Origin: Escarpia spicata
Taxonomy: Eukaryota; Annelida; Polychaeta; Sabellida; Siboglinidae
Assembly: GCA_963995525.1 (NCBI GenBank)
Contig: CAXEFP010000012.1
Span: 744,001-808,000 of the forward strand
Length of the DNA: 64,000 nt
Direction: 5' to 3'
Positions 26,086 to 40,429 of the stretch are shown here, piece after piece. The position numbers and the translations under genes are program-made. A model generated the notes under the pieces. It searched no databases and was not told where the DNA came from. It worked only from the letters and a program-made list of their open reading frames with translations. The stretch's first letter is position 1. Every line of letters begins with the position of its first letter.

Positions 26086-26411
26086 GTGCACTACAAATAC
26101 CGTTTTGCTGTGATATGCATTAATTTTTTTCGAACACTTTGACATGGGACATGTTTGTCTCGTGAGTACTGAATGTACTGCTGCTTTAGATAAGAAAAAA
26201 ATTCAAATGGGGATTAGTTTTCACACCTATAACTTACGTAATATGTTCTTGTAACTTACGTGACGGGGATAAAACGGTAACATGCATTCCCATTTGGGGT
26301 TAATCTAGTTATGTGTGTAGCTTGATATCAATCTAGCCTTCGTGAAGATTTGTAACATGCAAAACATATATTTGGGGTAAGACCACATTAAATATCCTTC
26401 CGCCGAAAAAA
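26086..26411 (+). repeat. Chimeric B/C monomer after GATACTTTAGCC
   Basis: The left part is B-like (CACTTTGACAT, GATAAGAAAAAAATTC, GATTAG). The right part is C/A-like (GGGATAAAAC, TTTGGGGTT) with GCAAAACATATATTT and AAATATCC at the end. Its counterpart 5868 bp downstream (31954) has the same left part but TTTGGGATT, then GCAAATC and AAGGATCC. The right part of this monomer instead matches the sequence 7498 bp upstream. It is therefore the junction where the 5868-bp and 7498-bp duplications meet. Confidence 0.75.
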
Positions 26412-29400
26412 GTGCATTACAAATACCGTTTTGCTGTGATATGCATTAATTTTTTTCGAACACTTTGATATGGGACATGTTTGTCTCGTGAGTACTGAAG
26501 GTACTGCTGCTTTAGACAAGAAAAAACTTCAAATGGGGATGAGTTTTCACACCTATAACTTACGTAATATGTTCTTGTAACTTACGTGACGGGGATAAAA
26601 CGGTAACATGCATTCCCATTTGGGGTTAATCTAGTTATGTGTGTAGCTTGATATCAATCTAGCCTTCGTGAAGATTTGTAACATGCAAATCATCTATTTG
26701 GGATAAGACCACATTAAGGATCCTTCCGCCGAAAAAAATGCACTACAAATACCATTTTGCTGTGATATGCATTAATTGTTTTCGAACACTTTGACATGGG
26801 ACATGTTTGTCTCGTGAGTACTGAATGTACTGCTGCTTTAGATAAGAAAAAACTTCAAATGGGGATTAGTTTTCACACCTATAACTTACGTAATATGTTC
26901 TTGTAACTTACGTGACGGAGATAGAACGGTAACATGCATTCCCATTTGTGATTAATCTAGTTATGTGTGTAGCTTGATATCAATCTAGCCTTCGTGAAGA
27001 TTTGTAACATGCATAACATCTATTTGGGGTAAGACCACATTAAAGATCCTTCCGCCGAAAAAAGTGCACTACAAATACCGTTTTGCTGTGATATGCATTA
27101 ATTTTTTTCGAACACTTTGATATGGGACATGTTTGTCTCGTGAGTACTGAAGGTACTGCTGCTTTAGACAAGAAAAAACTTCAAATGGGGATGAGTTTTC
27201 ATACCTATAACTTACGTAATATGTTCTTGTAACTTACGTGACGGGGATAAAACGGTAACATGCATTCCCATTTGGGGTTAATCTAGTTATGTGTGTAGCT
27301 TGATATCAATCTAGCCTTCGTGAAGATTTGTAACTTGCAAAACATGTATTTGGGGTAAGACCACATTAAGGATCCTTCCGCCGAAAAAAGTGCACTACAA
27401 ATACCGTTTTGCTGTGATATGCATTAATTTTTTTCGAACATTTTGACATGGGACATGTTTGTCTCGTGAGTACTGAATGTACTGCTGCTTTAGACAAGAT
27501 AAAACATCAAATGGGGATGAGTTTTCACACCTATAACTTACGTAATATGTTCTTGTAACTTACGTGACGGGGATAAAACGGTAACATGCATTCCCATTTG
27601 GGGTTAATCTAGTTATGTGTGTAGCTTGATATCAATCTAGCCTTCGTGAAGATTTGTAACATGCAAAACATCTATTTGGGGTAAGACCACATTAAATATC
27701 CTTCCGCCGAAAAAAGTGCATTACAAATACCGTTTTGCTGTGATATGCATTAATTTTTTTCGAACACTTTGATATGGGACATGTTTGTCTCGTGAGTACT
27801 GAAGGTACTGCTGCTTTAGACAAGAAAAAACTTCAAATGGGGATGAGTTTTCACACCTATAACTTACGTAATATGTTCTTGTAACTTACGTGACGGTGAT
27901 AAAACGGTAACATGCATTCCCATTTGGGGTTAATCTAGTTATGTGTGTAGCTTGATATCAATCTAGCCTTCGTGAAGATTTGTAACATGCAAAACATCTA
28001 TTTGGGGTAAGACCACATTAAGGATCCTTCCGCCGAAAAAAGTGCACTACAAATACCGTTTTGCTGTGATATGCATTAATTTTTTTCGAACACTTTGACA
28101 TGGGACATGTTTGTCTCTTGAGTACTGAATGTACTGCTGCTTTAGATAAGAAAAAACTTCAAATGGGGATTAGTTTTCACACCTATAACTTACGTAATAT
28201 GTTCTTGTAACTTACGTGACGGAGATAGAACGGTAACATGCATTCCCATTTGTGATTAATCTAGTTATGTGTGTAGCTTGATATCAATCTAGCCTTCGTG
28301 AAGATTTGTAACATGCATAACATCTATTTGGGGTAAGACCACATTAAAGATCCTTCCGCCGAAAAAAGTGCACTACAAATACCGTTTTGCTGTGATATGC
28401 ATTAATTTTTTTCGAACACTTTGACATGGGACATGTTTGTCTCGTGAGTACTGAATGTACTGCTGCTTTAGATAAGAAAAAACTTCAAATGGGGATTAGT
28501 TTTCACACCTATAACTTACGTAATATGTTCTTGTAACTTACGTGACGGAGATAGAACGGTAACATGCATTCCCATTTGTGATTAATCTAGTTATGTGTGT
28601 AGCTTGATATCAATCTAGCCTTCGTGAAGATTTGTAACATGCAAAACATCTATTTGGGGTAAGACCACATTAAGGATCCTTCCGCCGAAAAAAGTGCACT
28701 ACAAATACCGTTTTGCTGTGATATGCATTAATTTTTTTCGAACATTTTGACATGGGACATGTTTGTCTCTTGAGTACTGAATGTACTGCTGCTTTAGACA
28801 AGATAAAACATCAAATGGGGATGAGTTTTCACACCTATAACTTACGTAATATGTTCTTGTAACTTACGTGACGGGGATAAAACGGTAACATGCATTCCCA
28901 TTTGGGGTTAATCTAGTTATGTGTGTAGCTTGATATCAATCTAGCCTTCGTGAAGATTTGTAACATGCAAAACATATATTTGGGGTAAGACCACATTAAA
29001 TATCCTTCCGCCGAAAAAAGTGCATTACAAATACCGTTTTGCTGTGATATGCATTAATTTTTTTCGAACACTTTGATATGGGACATGTTTGTCTCGTGAG
29101 TACTGAAGGTACTGCTGCTTTAGACAAGAAAAAACTTCAAATGGGGATGAGTTTTCACACCTATAACTTACGTAATATGTTCTTGTAACTTACGTGACGG
29201 GGATAAAACGGTAACATGCATTCCCATTTGGGGTTAATCTAGTTATGTGTGTAGCTTGATATCAATCTAGCCTTCGTGAAGATTTGTAACATGCAAATCA
29301 TCTATTTGGGATAAGACCACATTAAGGATCCTTCCGCCGAAAAAAATGCACTACAAATACCATTTTGCTGTGATATGCATTAATTGTTTTCGAACACTTT

Positions 29401-29610
29401 GACATGGGACATGTTTGTCTCGTGAGTACTGAATGTACTGCTGCTTTAGATAAGAAAAAACTTCAAATGGGGATTAGTTTTCACACCTATAACTTACGTA
29501 ATATGTTCTTGTAACTTACGTGACGGAGATAGAACGGTAACATGCATTCCCATTTGTGATTAATCTAGTTATGTGTGTAGCTTGATATCAATCTAGCCTT
29601 CGTGAAGATT
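26412..29610 (+). repeat. Long duplication, copy 2 (offset 7498 bp)
   Basis: Second copy of 18914-22110 with the same monomer order and markers (ATACCATTTT at 26738, GTAACTTGC at 27331, GACGGTGAT near 27895, CTCTTGAG in 28042 and 28694). It overlaps the right-hand copy of the 5868-bp-offset duplication from 28694, so that stretch has two older relatives in the window. Confidence 0.8.
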
Positions 29611-31953
29611 TGTAACATGCATAACATCTATTTGGGGTAAGACCACATTAAAGATCCTTCCGCCGAAAAAAGTGCACTACAAATACCGTTTTGCTGTGAT
29701 ATGCATTAATTTTTTTCGAACACTTTGATATGGGACATGTTTGTCTCGTGAGTACTGAAGGTACTGCTGCTTTAGACAAGAAAAAACTTCAAATGGGGAT
29801 GAGTTTTCATACCTATAACTTACGTAATATGTTCTTGTAACTTACGTGACGGGGATAAAACGGTAACATGCATTCCCATTTGGGGTTAATCTAGTTATGT
29901 GTGTAGCTTGATATCAATCTAGCCTTCGTGAAGATTTGTAACATGCAAAACATGTATTTGGGGTAAGACCACATTAAGGATCCTTCCGCCGAAAAAAGTG
30001 CACTACAAATACCGTTTTGCTGTGATATGCATTAATTTGTTTCGAACATTTTGACATGGGACATGTTTGTCTCGTGAGTACTGAATGTACTGCTGCTTTA
30101 GACAAGATAAAACATCAAATGGGGATGAGTTTTCACACCTATAACTTACGTAATATGTTCTTGTAACTTACGTGACGGGGATAAAACGGTAACATGCATT
30201 CCCATTTGGGGTTAATCTAGTTATGTGTGTAGCTTGATATCAATCTAGCCTTCGTGAAGATTTGTAACATGCAAAACATCTATTTGGGGTAAGACCACAT
30301 TAAATATCCTTCCGCCGAAAAAAGTGCATTACAAATACCGTTTTGCTGTGATATGCATTAATTTTTTTCGAACACTTTGATATGGGACATGTTTGTCTCG
30401 TGAGTACTGAAGGTACTGCTGCTTTAGACAAGAAAAAACTTCAAATGGGGATGAGTTTTCACACCTATAACTTACGTAATATGTTCTTGTAACTTACGTG
30501 ACGGTGATAAAACGGTAACATGCATTCCCATTTGGGGTTAATCTAGTTATGTGTGTAGCTTGATATCAATCTAGCCTTCGTGAAGATTTGTAACATGCAA
30601 AACATCTATTTGGGGTAAGACCACATTAAATATCCTTCCGCCGAAAAAAGTGCATTACAAATACCGTTTTGCTGTGATATGCATTAATTTTTTTCGAACA
30701 CTTTGATATGGGACATGTTTGTCTCGTGAGTACTGAAGGTACTGCTGCTTTAGACAAGAAAAAACTTCAAATGGGGATGAGTTTTCACACCTATAACTTA
30801 CGTAATATGTTCTTGTAACTTACGTGACGGGGATAAAACGGTAACATGCATTCCCATTTGGGGTTAATCTAGTTATGTGTGTAGCTTGATATCAATCTAG
30901 CCTTCGTGAAGATTTGTAACATGCAAATCATCTATTTGGGATAAGACCACATTAAGGATCCTTCCGCCGAAAAAAGTGCACTACAAATACCGTTTTGCTG
31001 TGATATGCATTAATTTTTTTCGAAAACTTTGACATGGGACATGTTTGTCTCGTGAGTACTGAATGTACTGCTGCTTTAGATAAGAAAAAACTTCAAATGG
31101 GGATTAGTTTTCACACCTATAACTTACGTAATATGTTCTTGTAACTTACGTGACGGAGATAGAACGGTAACATGCATTCCCATTTGTGATTAATCTAGTT
31201 ATGTGTGTAGCTTGATATCAATCTAGCCTTCGTGAAGATTTGTAACATGCATAACATCTATTTGGGGTAAGACCACATTAAAGATCCTTCCGCCGAAAAA
31301 AGTACACTACAAATACCGTTTTGCTGTGATATGCATTAATTTTTTTCGAACACTTTGATATGGGACATGTTTGTCTCGTGAGTACTGAAGGTACTGCTGC
31401 TTTAGACAAGAAAAAACTTCAAATGGGGATGAGTTTTCACACCTATAACTTACGTAATATGTTCTTGTAACTTACGTGACGGGGATAAAACGGTAACATG
31501 CATTCCCATTTGGGGTTAATCTAGTTATGTGTGTAGCTTGATATCAATCTAGCCTTCGTGAAGATTTGTAACATGCAAAACATCTATTTGGGGTAAGATC
31601 ACAGTAATGATCCTTCCGCCGAAAAAAGTGCACTACAAATACCGTTTTGCTGTGATATGCATTAATTTGTTTCATACATTTTGACATGGGACATGTTTGT
31701 CTCGTGAGTACTGAATGTACTGCTGCTTTAGACAAGATAAAACATCAAATGGGGATGAGTTTTCACACCTATAACTTACGTAATATGTTCTTGTAACTTA
31801 CGTGACGGGGATAAAACGGTAACATGCATTCCCATTTGGGGTTAATCTAGTTATGTGTGTAGCTTGATATCAATCTAGCCTTCGTGAAGATTTGTAACAT
31901 GCAAATCATCTATTTGGGATAAGACCACATTAAGGATACTTTAGCCGAAAAAA
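28694..31953 (+). repeat. Ten-monomer duplication, copy 2 (offset 5868 bp)
   Basis: Copy of 22826-26085 with the same ordered set of rare variants. I saw no difference in the diagnostic positions compared. Both copies are followed by the rare GGATACTTTAGCC junction (26066 and 31934). Confidence 0.88.
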
Positions 31954-33909
31954 GTGCACTACAAATACCGTTTTGCTGTGATATGCATTAATTTTTTTCG
32001 AACACTTTGACATGGGACATGTTTGTCTCGTGAGTACTGAATGTACTGCTGCTTTAGATAAGAAAAAAATTCAAATGGGGATTAGTTTTCACACCTATAA
32101 CTTACGTAATATGTTCTTGTAACTTACGTGACGGGGATAAAACGGTAACATGCATTCCCATTTGGGATTAATCTAGTTATGTGTGTAGCTTGATATCAAT
32201 CTAGCCTTCGTGAAGATTTGTAACATGCAAATCATCTATTTGGGATAAGACCACATTAAGGATCCTTCCGCCGAAAAAAGTGCACTACAAATACCGTTTT
32301 GCTGTGATATGCATTAATTTTTTTCCAACACTTTGACATGGGACATGTTTGTCTCGTGAGTACTGAATGTATTGCTGCTTTAGACAAGATAAAACATCAA
32401 ATGGGGATGAATTTTCACACCTATAACTTACGTAATATGTTCTTGTAACTTACGTGACGGGGATAAAACGGTAACATGCATTCCCATTTGGGGTTAATCT
32501 AGTTATGTGTGTAGCTTGATATCAATCTAGCCTTCGTGAAGATTTGTAACATGCATAACATCTATTTGGTGTAAGACCACATTAAAGATCCTTCCGCCGA
32601 AAAAAGTACACTACAAATACCGTTTTGCTGTGATATGCATTAATTTTGTTCGAACACTTTGATATGGGACATGTTTGTCTCGTGAGTACTGAAGGTACTG
32701 CTGCTTTAGACAAGAAAAAACTTCAAATGGGGATGAGTTTTCACACCTATAACTTACGTAATATGTTCTTGTAACTTACGTGACGGGGATAAAACGGTAA
32801 CATGCATTCCCATTTGGGGTTAATCTAGTTATGTGTGTAGCTTGATATCAATCTAGCCTTCGTGAAGATTTGTAACATGCAAAACATCTATTTGGGGTAA
32901 GATCACAGTAATGATCCTTCCGCCGAAAAAAGTGCACTACAAATACCGTTTTGCTGTGATATGCATTAATTTTTTTCGAACATTTTGACATGGGACATGT
33001 TTGTCTCGTGAGTACTGAATGTACTGCTGCTTTAGACAAGATAAAACATCAAATGGGGATGAGTTTTCACACCTATAACTTACGTAATATGTTCTTGTAA
33101 CTTACGTGACGGGGATAAAACGGTAACATGCATTCCCATTTGGGGTTAATCTAGTTATGTGTGTAGCTTGATATCAATCTAGCCTTCGTGAAGATTTGTA
33201 ACATGCAAATCATCTATTTGGGATAAGACCACATTAAGGATACTTTAGCCGAAAAAAGTGCACTACAAATACCGTTTTGCTGTGATATGCATTAATTTTT
33301 TTCGAACACTTTGACATGGGACATGTTTGTCTCGTGAGTACTGAATGTACTGCTGCTTTAGATAAGAAAAAAATTCAAATGGGGATTAGTTTTCACACCT
33401 ATAACTTACGTAATATGTTCTTGTAACTTACGTGACGGGGATAAAACGGTAACATGCATTCCCATTTGGGGTTAATCTAGTTATGTGTGTAGCTTGATAT
33501 CAATCTAGCCTTCGTGAAGATTTGTAACATGCAAATCATCTATTTGGGATAAGACCACATTAAGGATCCTTCCGCCGAAAAAAGTGCACTACAAATACCG
33601 TTTTGCTGTGATATGCATTAATTTTTTTCCAACACTTTGACATGGGACATGTTTGTCTCGTGAGTACTGAATGTACTGCTGCTTTAGATAAGAAAAAACT
33701 TCAAATGGGGATTAGTTTTCACACCTATAACTTACGTAATATGTTCTTGTAACTTACGTGACGGAGATAGAACGGTAACATGCATTCCCATTTGTGATTA
33801 ATCTAGTTATGTGTGTAGCTTGATATCAATCTAGCCTTCGTGAAGATTTGTAACATGCAAAACATCTATTTGGGGTAAGACCACATTAAGGATCCTTCCG
33901 CCGAAAAAA
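31302..33909 (+). repeat. Four-monomer tandem duplication with one chimeric junction (1304 bp x 2)
   Basis: 31302-32605 is followed by 32606-33909 with the same order: GTACACTAC start, GATCACAGTAATGATCC junction, GGATACTTTAGCC junction (31934 and 33238), GATAAGAAAAAAATTC monomer (31954 and 33258), and a monomer with TTTTCCAACAC (32280 and 33584). The second copy has TTTCGAACATTTT where the first has TTTCATACATTTT, and the fourth monomers differ because 32280 is chimeric. Confidence 0.85.
32280..32605 (+). repeat. Chimeric B/C monomer
   Basis: The left end carries the B marker TTTTCCAACACTTTGACAT of the 33584 monomer. The body is C-type, with ACAAGATAAAACATC and the rare GATGAATTTTCAC that also occurs in the C monomer at 33910. 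It thus joins the left of a 33584-type to the right of a 33910-type monomer, with the exchange in the shared stretch about 32335-32380. It also carries a private GAATGTATTGC. The end is B-like (GCATAAC, AAAGATCC, with private TTTGGTGTAAG). Confidence 0.8.
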
Positions 33910-34561
33910 GTGCACTACAAATACCGTTTTGCTGTGATATGCATTAATTTTTTTCGAACATTTTGACATGGGACATGTTTGTCTCGTGAGTACTGAATGT
34001 ACTGCTGCTTTAGACAAGATAAAACATCAAATGGGGATGAATTTTCACACCTATAACTTACGTAATATGTTCTTGTAACTTACGTGACGGGGATAAAACG
34101 GTAACATGCATTCCCATTTGGGGTTAATCTAGTTATGTGTGTAGCTTGATATCAATCTAGCCTTCGTGAAGATTTGTAACATGCAAAACATCTATTTGGG
34201 GTAAGACCACATTAAATATCCTTCCGCCGAAAAAAGTGCATTACAAATACCGTTTTGCTGTGATATGCATTAATTTTTTTCGAACACTTTGATATGGGAC
34301 ATGTTTGTCTCGTGAGTACTGAAGGTACTGCTGCTTTAGACAAGAAAAAACTTCAAATGGGGATGAGTTTTCACACCTATAACTTACGTAATATGTTCTT
34401 GTAACTTACGTGACGGTGATAAAACGGTAACATGCATTCCCATTTGGGGTTAATCTAGTTATGTGTGTAGCTTGATATCAATCTAGCCTTCGTGAAGATT
34501 TGTAACATGCAAAACATCTATTTGGGGTAAGACCACATTAAATATCCTTCCGCCGAAAAAA

Positions 34562-34887
34562 GTGCATTACAAATACCGTTTTGCTGTGATATGCATTAAT
34601 TTTTTTCGAACACTTTGATATGGGACATGTTTGTCTCGTGAGTACTGAATGTACTGCTGCTTTAGATAAGAAAAAACTTCAAATGGGGATTAGTTTTCAC
34701 ACCTATAACTTACGTAATATGTTCTTGTAACTTACGTGACGGAGATAGAACGGTAACATGCATTCCCATTTGTGATTAATCTAGTTATGTGTGTAGCTTG
34801 ATATCAATCTAGCCTTCGTGAAGATTTGTAACATGCATAACATCTATTTGGGGTAAGACCACATTAAAGATCCTTCCGCCGAAAAAA
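34562..34887 (+). repeat. Chimeric A/B monomer
   Basis: The left end is A-type (GTGCATT, CACTTTGATAT). From GAATGT onward it is B-type (GATAAG, GATTAG, GAGATAGAAC, TTTGTGATT, GCATAAC, AAAGATCC). The switch lies in the identical stretch about 34620-34647. This is the mirror of the B/C chimeras and falls in the same left-hand conserved stretch as the switch in 32280. Confidence 0.75.
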
Positions 34888-36843
34888 GTGCACTACAAAT
34901 ACCGTTTTGCTGTGATATGCATTAATTTTTTTCGAACACTTTGATATGGGACATGTTTGTCTCGTGAGTACTGAAGGTACTGCTGCTTTAGACAAGAAAA
35001 AACTTCAAATGGGGATGAGTTTTCACACCTATAACTTACGTAATATGTTCTTGTAACTTACGTGACGGGGATAAAACGGTAACATGCATTCCCATTTGGG
35101 GTTAATCTAGTTATGTGTGTAGCTTGATATCAATCTAGCCTTCGTGAAGATTTGTAACATGCAAAACATCTATTTGGGGTAAGACCACAGTAATGATCCT
35201 TCCGCCGAAAAAAGTGCACTACAAATACCGTTTTGCTGTGATATGCATTAATTGTTTTCGAACATTTTGACATGGGACATGTTTGTCTCGTGAGTATTGA
35301 ATGTACTGCTGCTTTAGACAAGATAAAACATCAAATGGGGATGAGTTTTCACACCTATAACTTACGTAATATGTTCTTGTAACTTACGTGACGGGGATAA
35401 AACGGTAACATGCATTCCCATTTGGGGTTAATCTAGTTATGTGTGTAGCTTGATATCAATCTAGCCTTCGTGAAGATTTGTAACATGCAAAACATGTATT
35501 TGGGGTAAGACCACATTAAGGATCCTTCCGCCGAAAAAAGTGCACTACAAATACCGTTTTGCTGTGATATGCATTAATTTTTTTCGAACATTTTGACATG
35601 GGACATGTTTGTCTCGTGAGTACTGAATGTACTGCTGCTTTAGACAAGAAAAAAATTCAAATGGGGATTAGTTTTCACACCTATAACTTACGTAATATGT
35701 TCTTGTAACTTACGTGACGGGGATAAAACGGTAACATGCATTCCCATTTGGGGTTAATCTAGTTATGTGTGTAGCTTGATATCAATCTAGCCTTCGTGAA
35801 GATTTGTAACATGCAAATCATCTATTTGGGATAAGACCACATTAAGGATCCTTCCGCCGAAAAAAGTGCACTACAAATACCGTTTTGCTGTGATATGCAT
35901 TAATTTTTTTCGAACACTTTGACATGGGACATGTTTGTCTCGTGAGTACTGAATGTACTGCTGCTTTAGATAAGAAAAAACTTCAAATGGGGATTAGTTT
36001 TCACACCTATAACTTACGTAATATGTTCTTGTAACTTACGTGACGGAGATAGAACGGTAACATGCATTCCCATTTGTGATTAATCTAGTTATGTGTGTAG
36101 CTTGATATCAATCTAGCCTTCGTGAAGATTTGTAACATGCAAAACATCTATTTGGGGTAAGACCACATTAAGGATCCTTCCGCCGAAAAAAGTGCACTAC
36201 AAATACCGTTTTGCTGTGATATGCATTAATTTTTTTCGAACATTTTGACATGGGACATGTTTGTCTCGTGAGTACTGAATGTACTGCTGCTTTAGACAAG
36301 ATAAAACATCAAATGGGGATGAGTTTTCACACCTATAACTTACGTAATATGTTCTTGTAACTTACGTGACGGGGATAAAACGGTAACATGCATTCCCATT
36401 TGGGGTTAATCTAGTTATGTGTGTAGCTTGATATCAATCTAGCCTTCGTGAAGATTTGTAACATGCATAACATCTATTTGGGGTAAGACCACATTAAAGA
36501 TCCTTCCGCCGAAAAAAGTGCACTACAAATACCGTTTTGCTGTGATATGCATTAATTTTTTTCGAACACTTTGATATGGGACATGTTTGTCTCGTGAGTA
36601 CTGAAGGTACTGCTGCTTTAGACAAGAAAAAACTTCAAATGGGGATGAGTTTTCATACCTATAACTTACGTAATATGTTCTTGTAACTTACGTGACGGGG
36701 ATAAAACGGTAACATGCATTCCCATTTGGGGTTAATCTAGTTATGTGTGTAGCTTGATATCAATCTAGCCTTCGTGAAGATTTGTAACATGCAAAACATG
36801 TATTTGGGGTAAGACCACATTAAGGATCCTTCCGCCGAAAAAA

Positions 36844-37821
36844 GTGCACTACAAATACCGTTTTGCTGTGATATGCATTAATTTTTTTCGAACACTTTGA
36901 TATGGGACATGGTTGTCTCGTGAGTACTGAAGGTACTGCTGCTTTAGACAAGAAAAAACTTCAAATGGGGATGAGTTTTCACACCTATAACTTACGTAAT
37001 ATGTTCTTGTAACTTACGTGACGGGGATAAAACGGTAACATGCATTCCCATTTGGGGTTAATCTAGTTATGTGTGTAGCTTGATATCAATCTAGCCTTCG
37101 TGAAGATTTGTAACATGCAAATCATCTATTTGGGATAAGACCACATTAAGGATCCTTCCGCCGAAAAAAATGCACTACAAATACCGTTTTGCTGTGATAT
37201 GCATTAATTTTTTTCGAACACTTTGACATGGGACATGTTTGTCTCGTGAGTACTGAATGTACTGCTGCTTTAGATAAGAAAAAACTTCAAATGGGGATTA
37301 GTTTTCACACCTATAACTTACGTAATATGTTCTTGTAACTTACGTGACGGAGATAGAACGGTAACATGCATTCCCATTTGTGATTAATCTAGTTATGTGT
37401 GTAGCTTGATATCAATCTAGCCTTCGTGAAGATTTGTAACATGCATAACATCTATTTGGGGTAAGACCACATTAAAGATCCTTCCGCCGAAAAAAGTGCA
37501 CTACAAATACCGTTTTGCTGTGATATGCATTAATTTTTTTCGAACACTTTGATATGGGACATGTTTGTCTCGTGAGTACTGAAGGTACTGCTGCTTTAGA
37601 CAAGAAAAAACTTCAAATGGGGATGAGTTTTCATACCTATAACTTACGTAATATGTTCTTGTAACTTACGTGACGGGGATAAAACGGTAACATGCATTCC
37701 CATTTGGGGTTAATCTAGTTATGTGTGTAGCTTGATATCAATCTAGCCTTCGTGAAGATTTGTAACATGCAAAACATGTATTTGGGGTAAGACCACATTA
37801 AGGATCCTTCCGCCGAAAAAA
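36844..37821 (+). repeat. Three-monomer duplication, copy 1 (offset 3586 bp)
   Basis: Matches 40430-41407. The shared rare variant is GACATGGTTGTC (36911 and 40497), which occurs nowhere else that I saw, followed by an AAAAATGCAC B monomer and a CATACC D monomer ending CATGTATTT. The first monomer starts GTGCACT here and GTGCATT in the other copy, so the left edge lies inside that monomer. Confidence 0.8.
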
Positions 37822-40429
37822 GTGCACTACAAATACCGTTTTGGTGTGATATGCATTAATTTTTTTCGAACATTTTGACATGGGACATGTTTGTCTCGTG
37901 AGTACTGAATGTACTGCTGCTTTAGACAAGAAAAAAATTCAAATGGGGATTAGTTTTCACACCTATAACTTACGTAATATGTTCTTGTAACTTACGTGAC
38001 GGGGATAAAACGGTAACATGCATTCCCATTTGGGGTTAATCTAGTTATGTGTGTAGCTTGATATCAATCTAGCCTTCGTGAAGATTTGTAACATGCAAAT
38101 CATCTATTTGGGATAAGACCACATTAAGGATCCTTCCGCCGAAAAAAGTGCACTACAAATACCGTTTTGCTGTGATATGCATTAATTTTTTTCGAACACT
38201 TTGACATGGGACATGTTTGTCTCGTGAGTACTGAATGTACTGCTGCTTTAGATAAGAAAAAACTTCAAATGGGGATTAGTTTTCACACCTATAACTTACG
38301 TAATATGTTCTTGTAACTTACGTGACGGAGATAGAACGGTAACATGCATTCCCATTTGTGATTAATCTAGTTATGTGTGTAGCTTGATATCAATCTAGCC
38401 TTCGTGAAGATTTGTAACATGCAAAACATCTATTTGGGGTAAGACCACATTAAGGATCCTTCCGCCGAAAAAAGTGCACTACAAATACCGTTTTGCTGTG
38501 ATATGCATTAATTTTTTTCGAACATTTTGACATGGGACATGTTTGTCTCGTGAGTACTGAATGTACTGCTGCTTTAGACAAGATAAAACATCAAATGGGG
38601 ATGAGTTTTCACACCTATAACTTACGTAATATGTTCTTGTAACTTACGTGACGGGGATAAAACGGTAACATGCATTCCCATTTGGGGTTAATCTAGTTAT
38701 GTGTGTAGCTTGATATCAATCTAGCCTTCGTGAAGATTTGTAACATGCAAATCATCTATTTGGGATAAGACCACATTAAGGATCCTTCCGCCGAAAAAAA
38801 TGCACTACAAATACCGTTTTGCTGTGATATGCATTAATTTTTTTCGAACACTTTGACATGGGACATGTTTGTCTCGTGAGTACTGAATGTACTGCTGCTT
38901 TAGATAAGAAAAAACTTCAAATGGGGATTAGTTTTCACACCTATAACTTACGTAATATGTTCTTGTAACTTACGTGACGGAGATAGAACGGTAACATGCA
39001 TTCCCATTTGTGATTAATCTAGTTATGTGTGTAGCTTGATATCAATCTAGCCTTCGTGAAGATTTGTAACATGCATAACATCTATTTGGGGTAAGACCAC
39101 ATTAAAGATCCTTCCGCCGAAAAAAGTGCACTACAAATACCGTTTTGCTGTGATATGCATTAATTTTTTTCGAACACTTTGATATGGGACATGTTTGTCT
39201 CGTGAGTACTGAAGGTACTGCTGCTTTAGACAAGAAAAAACTTCAAATGGGGATGAGTTTTCATACCTATAACTTACGTAATATGTTCTTGTAACTTACG
39301 TGACGGGGATAAAACGGTAACATGCATTCCCATTTGGGGTTAATCTAGTTATGTGTGTAGCTTGATATCAATCTAGCCTTCGTGAAGATTTGTAACATGC
39401 AAAACATGTATTTGGGGTAAGACCACATTAAGGATCCTTCCGCCGAAAAAAGTGCACTACAAATACCGTTTTGCTGTGATATGCATTAATTTTTTTCGAA
39501 CATTTTGACATGGGACATGTTTGTCTCGTGAGTACTGAATGTACTGCTGCTTTAGACAAGAAAAAAATTCAAATGGGGATTAGTTTTCACACCTATAACT
39601 TACGTAATATGTTCTTGTAACTTACGTGACGGGGATAAAACGGTAACATGCATTCCCATTTGGGGTTAATCTAGTTATGTGTGTAGCTTGATATCAATCT
39701 AGCCTTCGTGAAGATTTGTAACATGCAAATCATCTATTTGGGATAAGACCACATTAAGGATCCTTCCGCCGAAAAAAGTGCACTACAAATACCGTTTTGC
39801 TGTGATATGCATTAATTTTTTTCGAACACTTTGACATGGGACATGTTTGTCTCGTGAGTACTGAATGTACTGCTGCTTTAGATAAGAAAAAACTTCAAAT
39901 GGGGATTAGTTTTCACACCTATAACTTACGTAATATGTTCTTGTAACTTACGTGACGGAGATAGAACGGTAACATGCATTCCCATTTGTGATTAATCTAG
40001 TTATGTGTGTAGCTTGATATCAATCTAGCCTTCGTGAAGATTTGTAACATGCAAAACATCTATTTGGGGTAAGACCACATTAAGGATCCTTCCGCCGAAA
40101 AAAGTGCACTACAAATACCGTTTTGCTGTGATATGCATTAATTTTTTTCGAACATTTTGACATGGGACATGTTTGTCTCGTGAGTACTGAATGTACTGCT
40201 GCTTTAGACAAGATAAAACATCAAATGGGGATGAGTTTTCACACCTATAACTTACGTAATATGTTCTTGTAACTTACGTGACGGGGATAAAACGGTAACA
40301 TGCATTCCCATTTGGGGTTAATCTAGTTATGTGTGTAGCTTGATATCAATCTAGCCTTCGTGAAGATTTGTAACATGCAAAACATCTATTTGGGGTAAGA
40401 CCACATTAAATATCCTTCCGCCGAAAAAA
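37170..40429 (+). repeat. Five-monomer tandem duplication (1630 bp x 2)
   Basis: 37170-38799 is repeated as 38800-40429. Shared order: AAAAATGCAC B monomer, CATACC D monomer with CATGTATTT, C-like monomer with GACAAGAAAAAAATTC and GATTAG (37822 and 39452), B monomer ending GCAAAAC and AAGGATCC, then C. The first copy has a private TTTTGGTGTG near 37842. The last monomers differ at the end (GCAAATC with AAGGATCC at 38474; GCAAAAC with AAATATCC at 40104). Confidence 0.85.
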
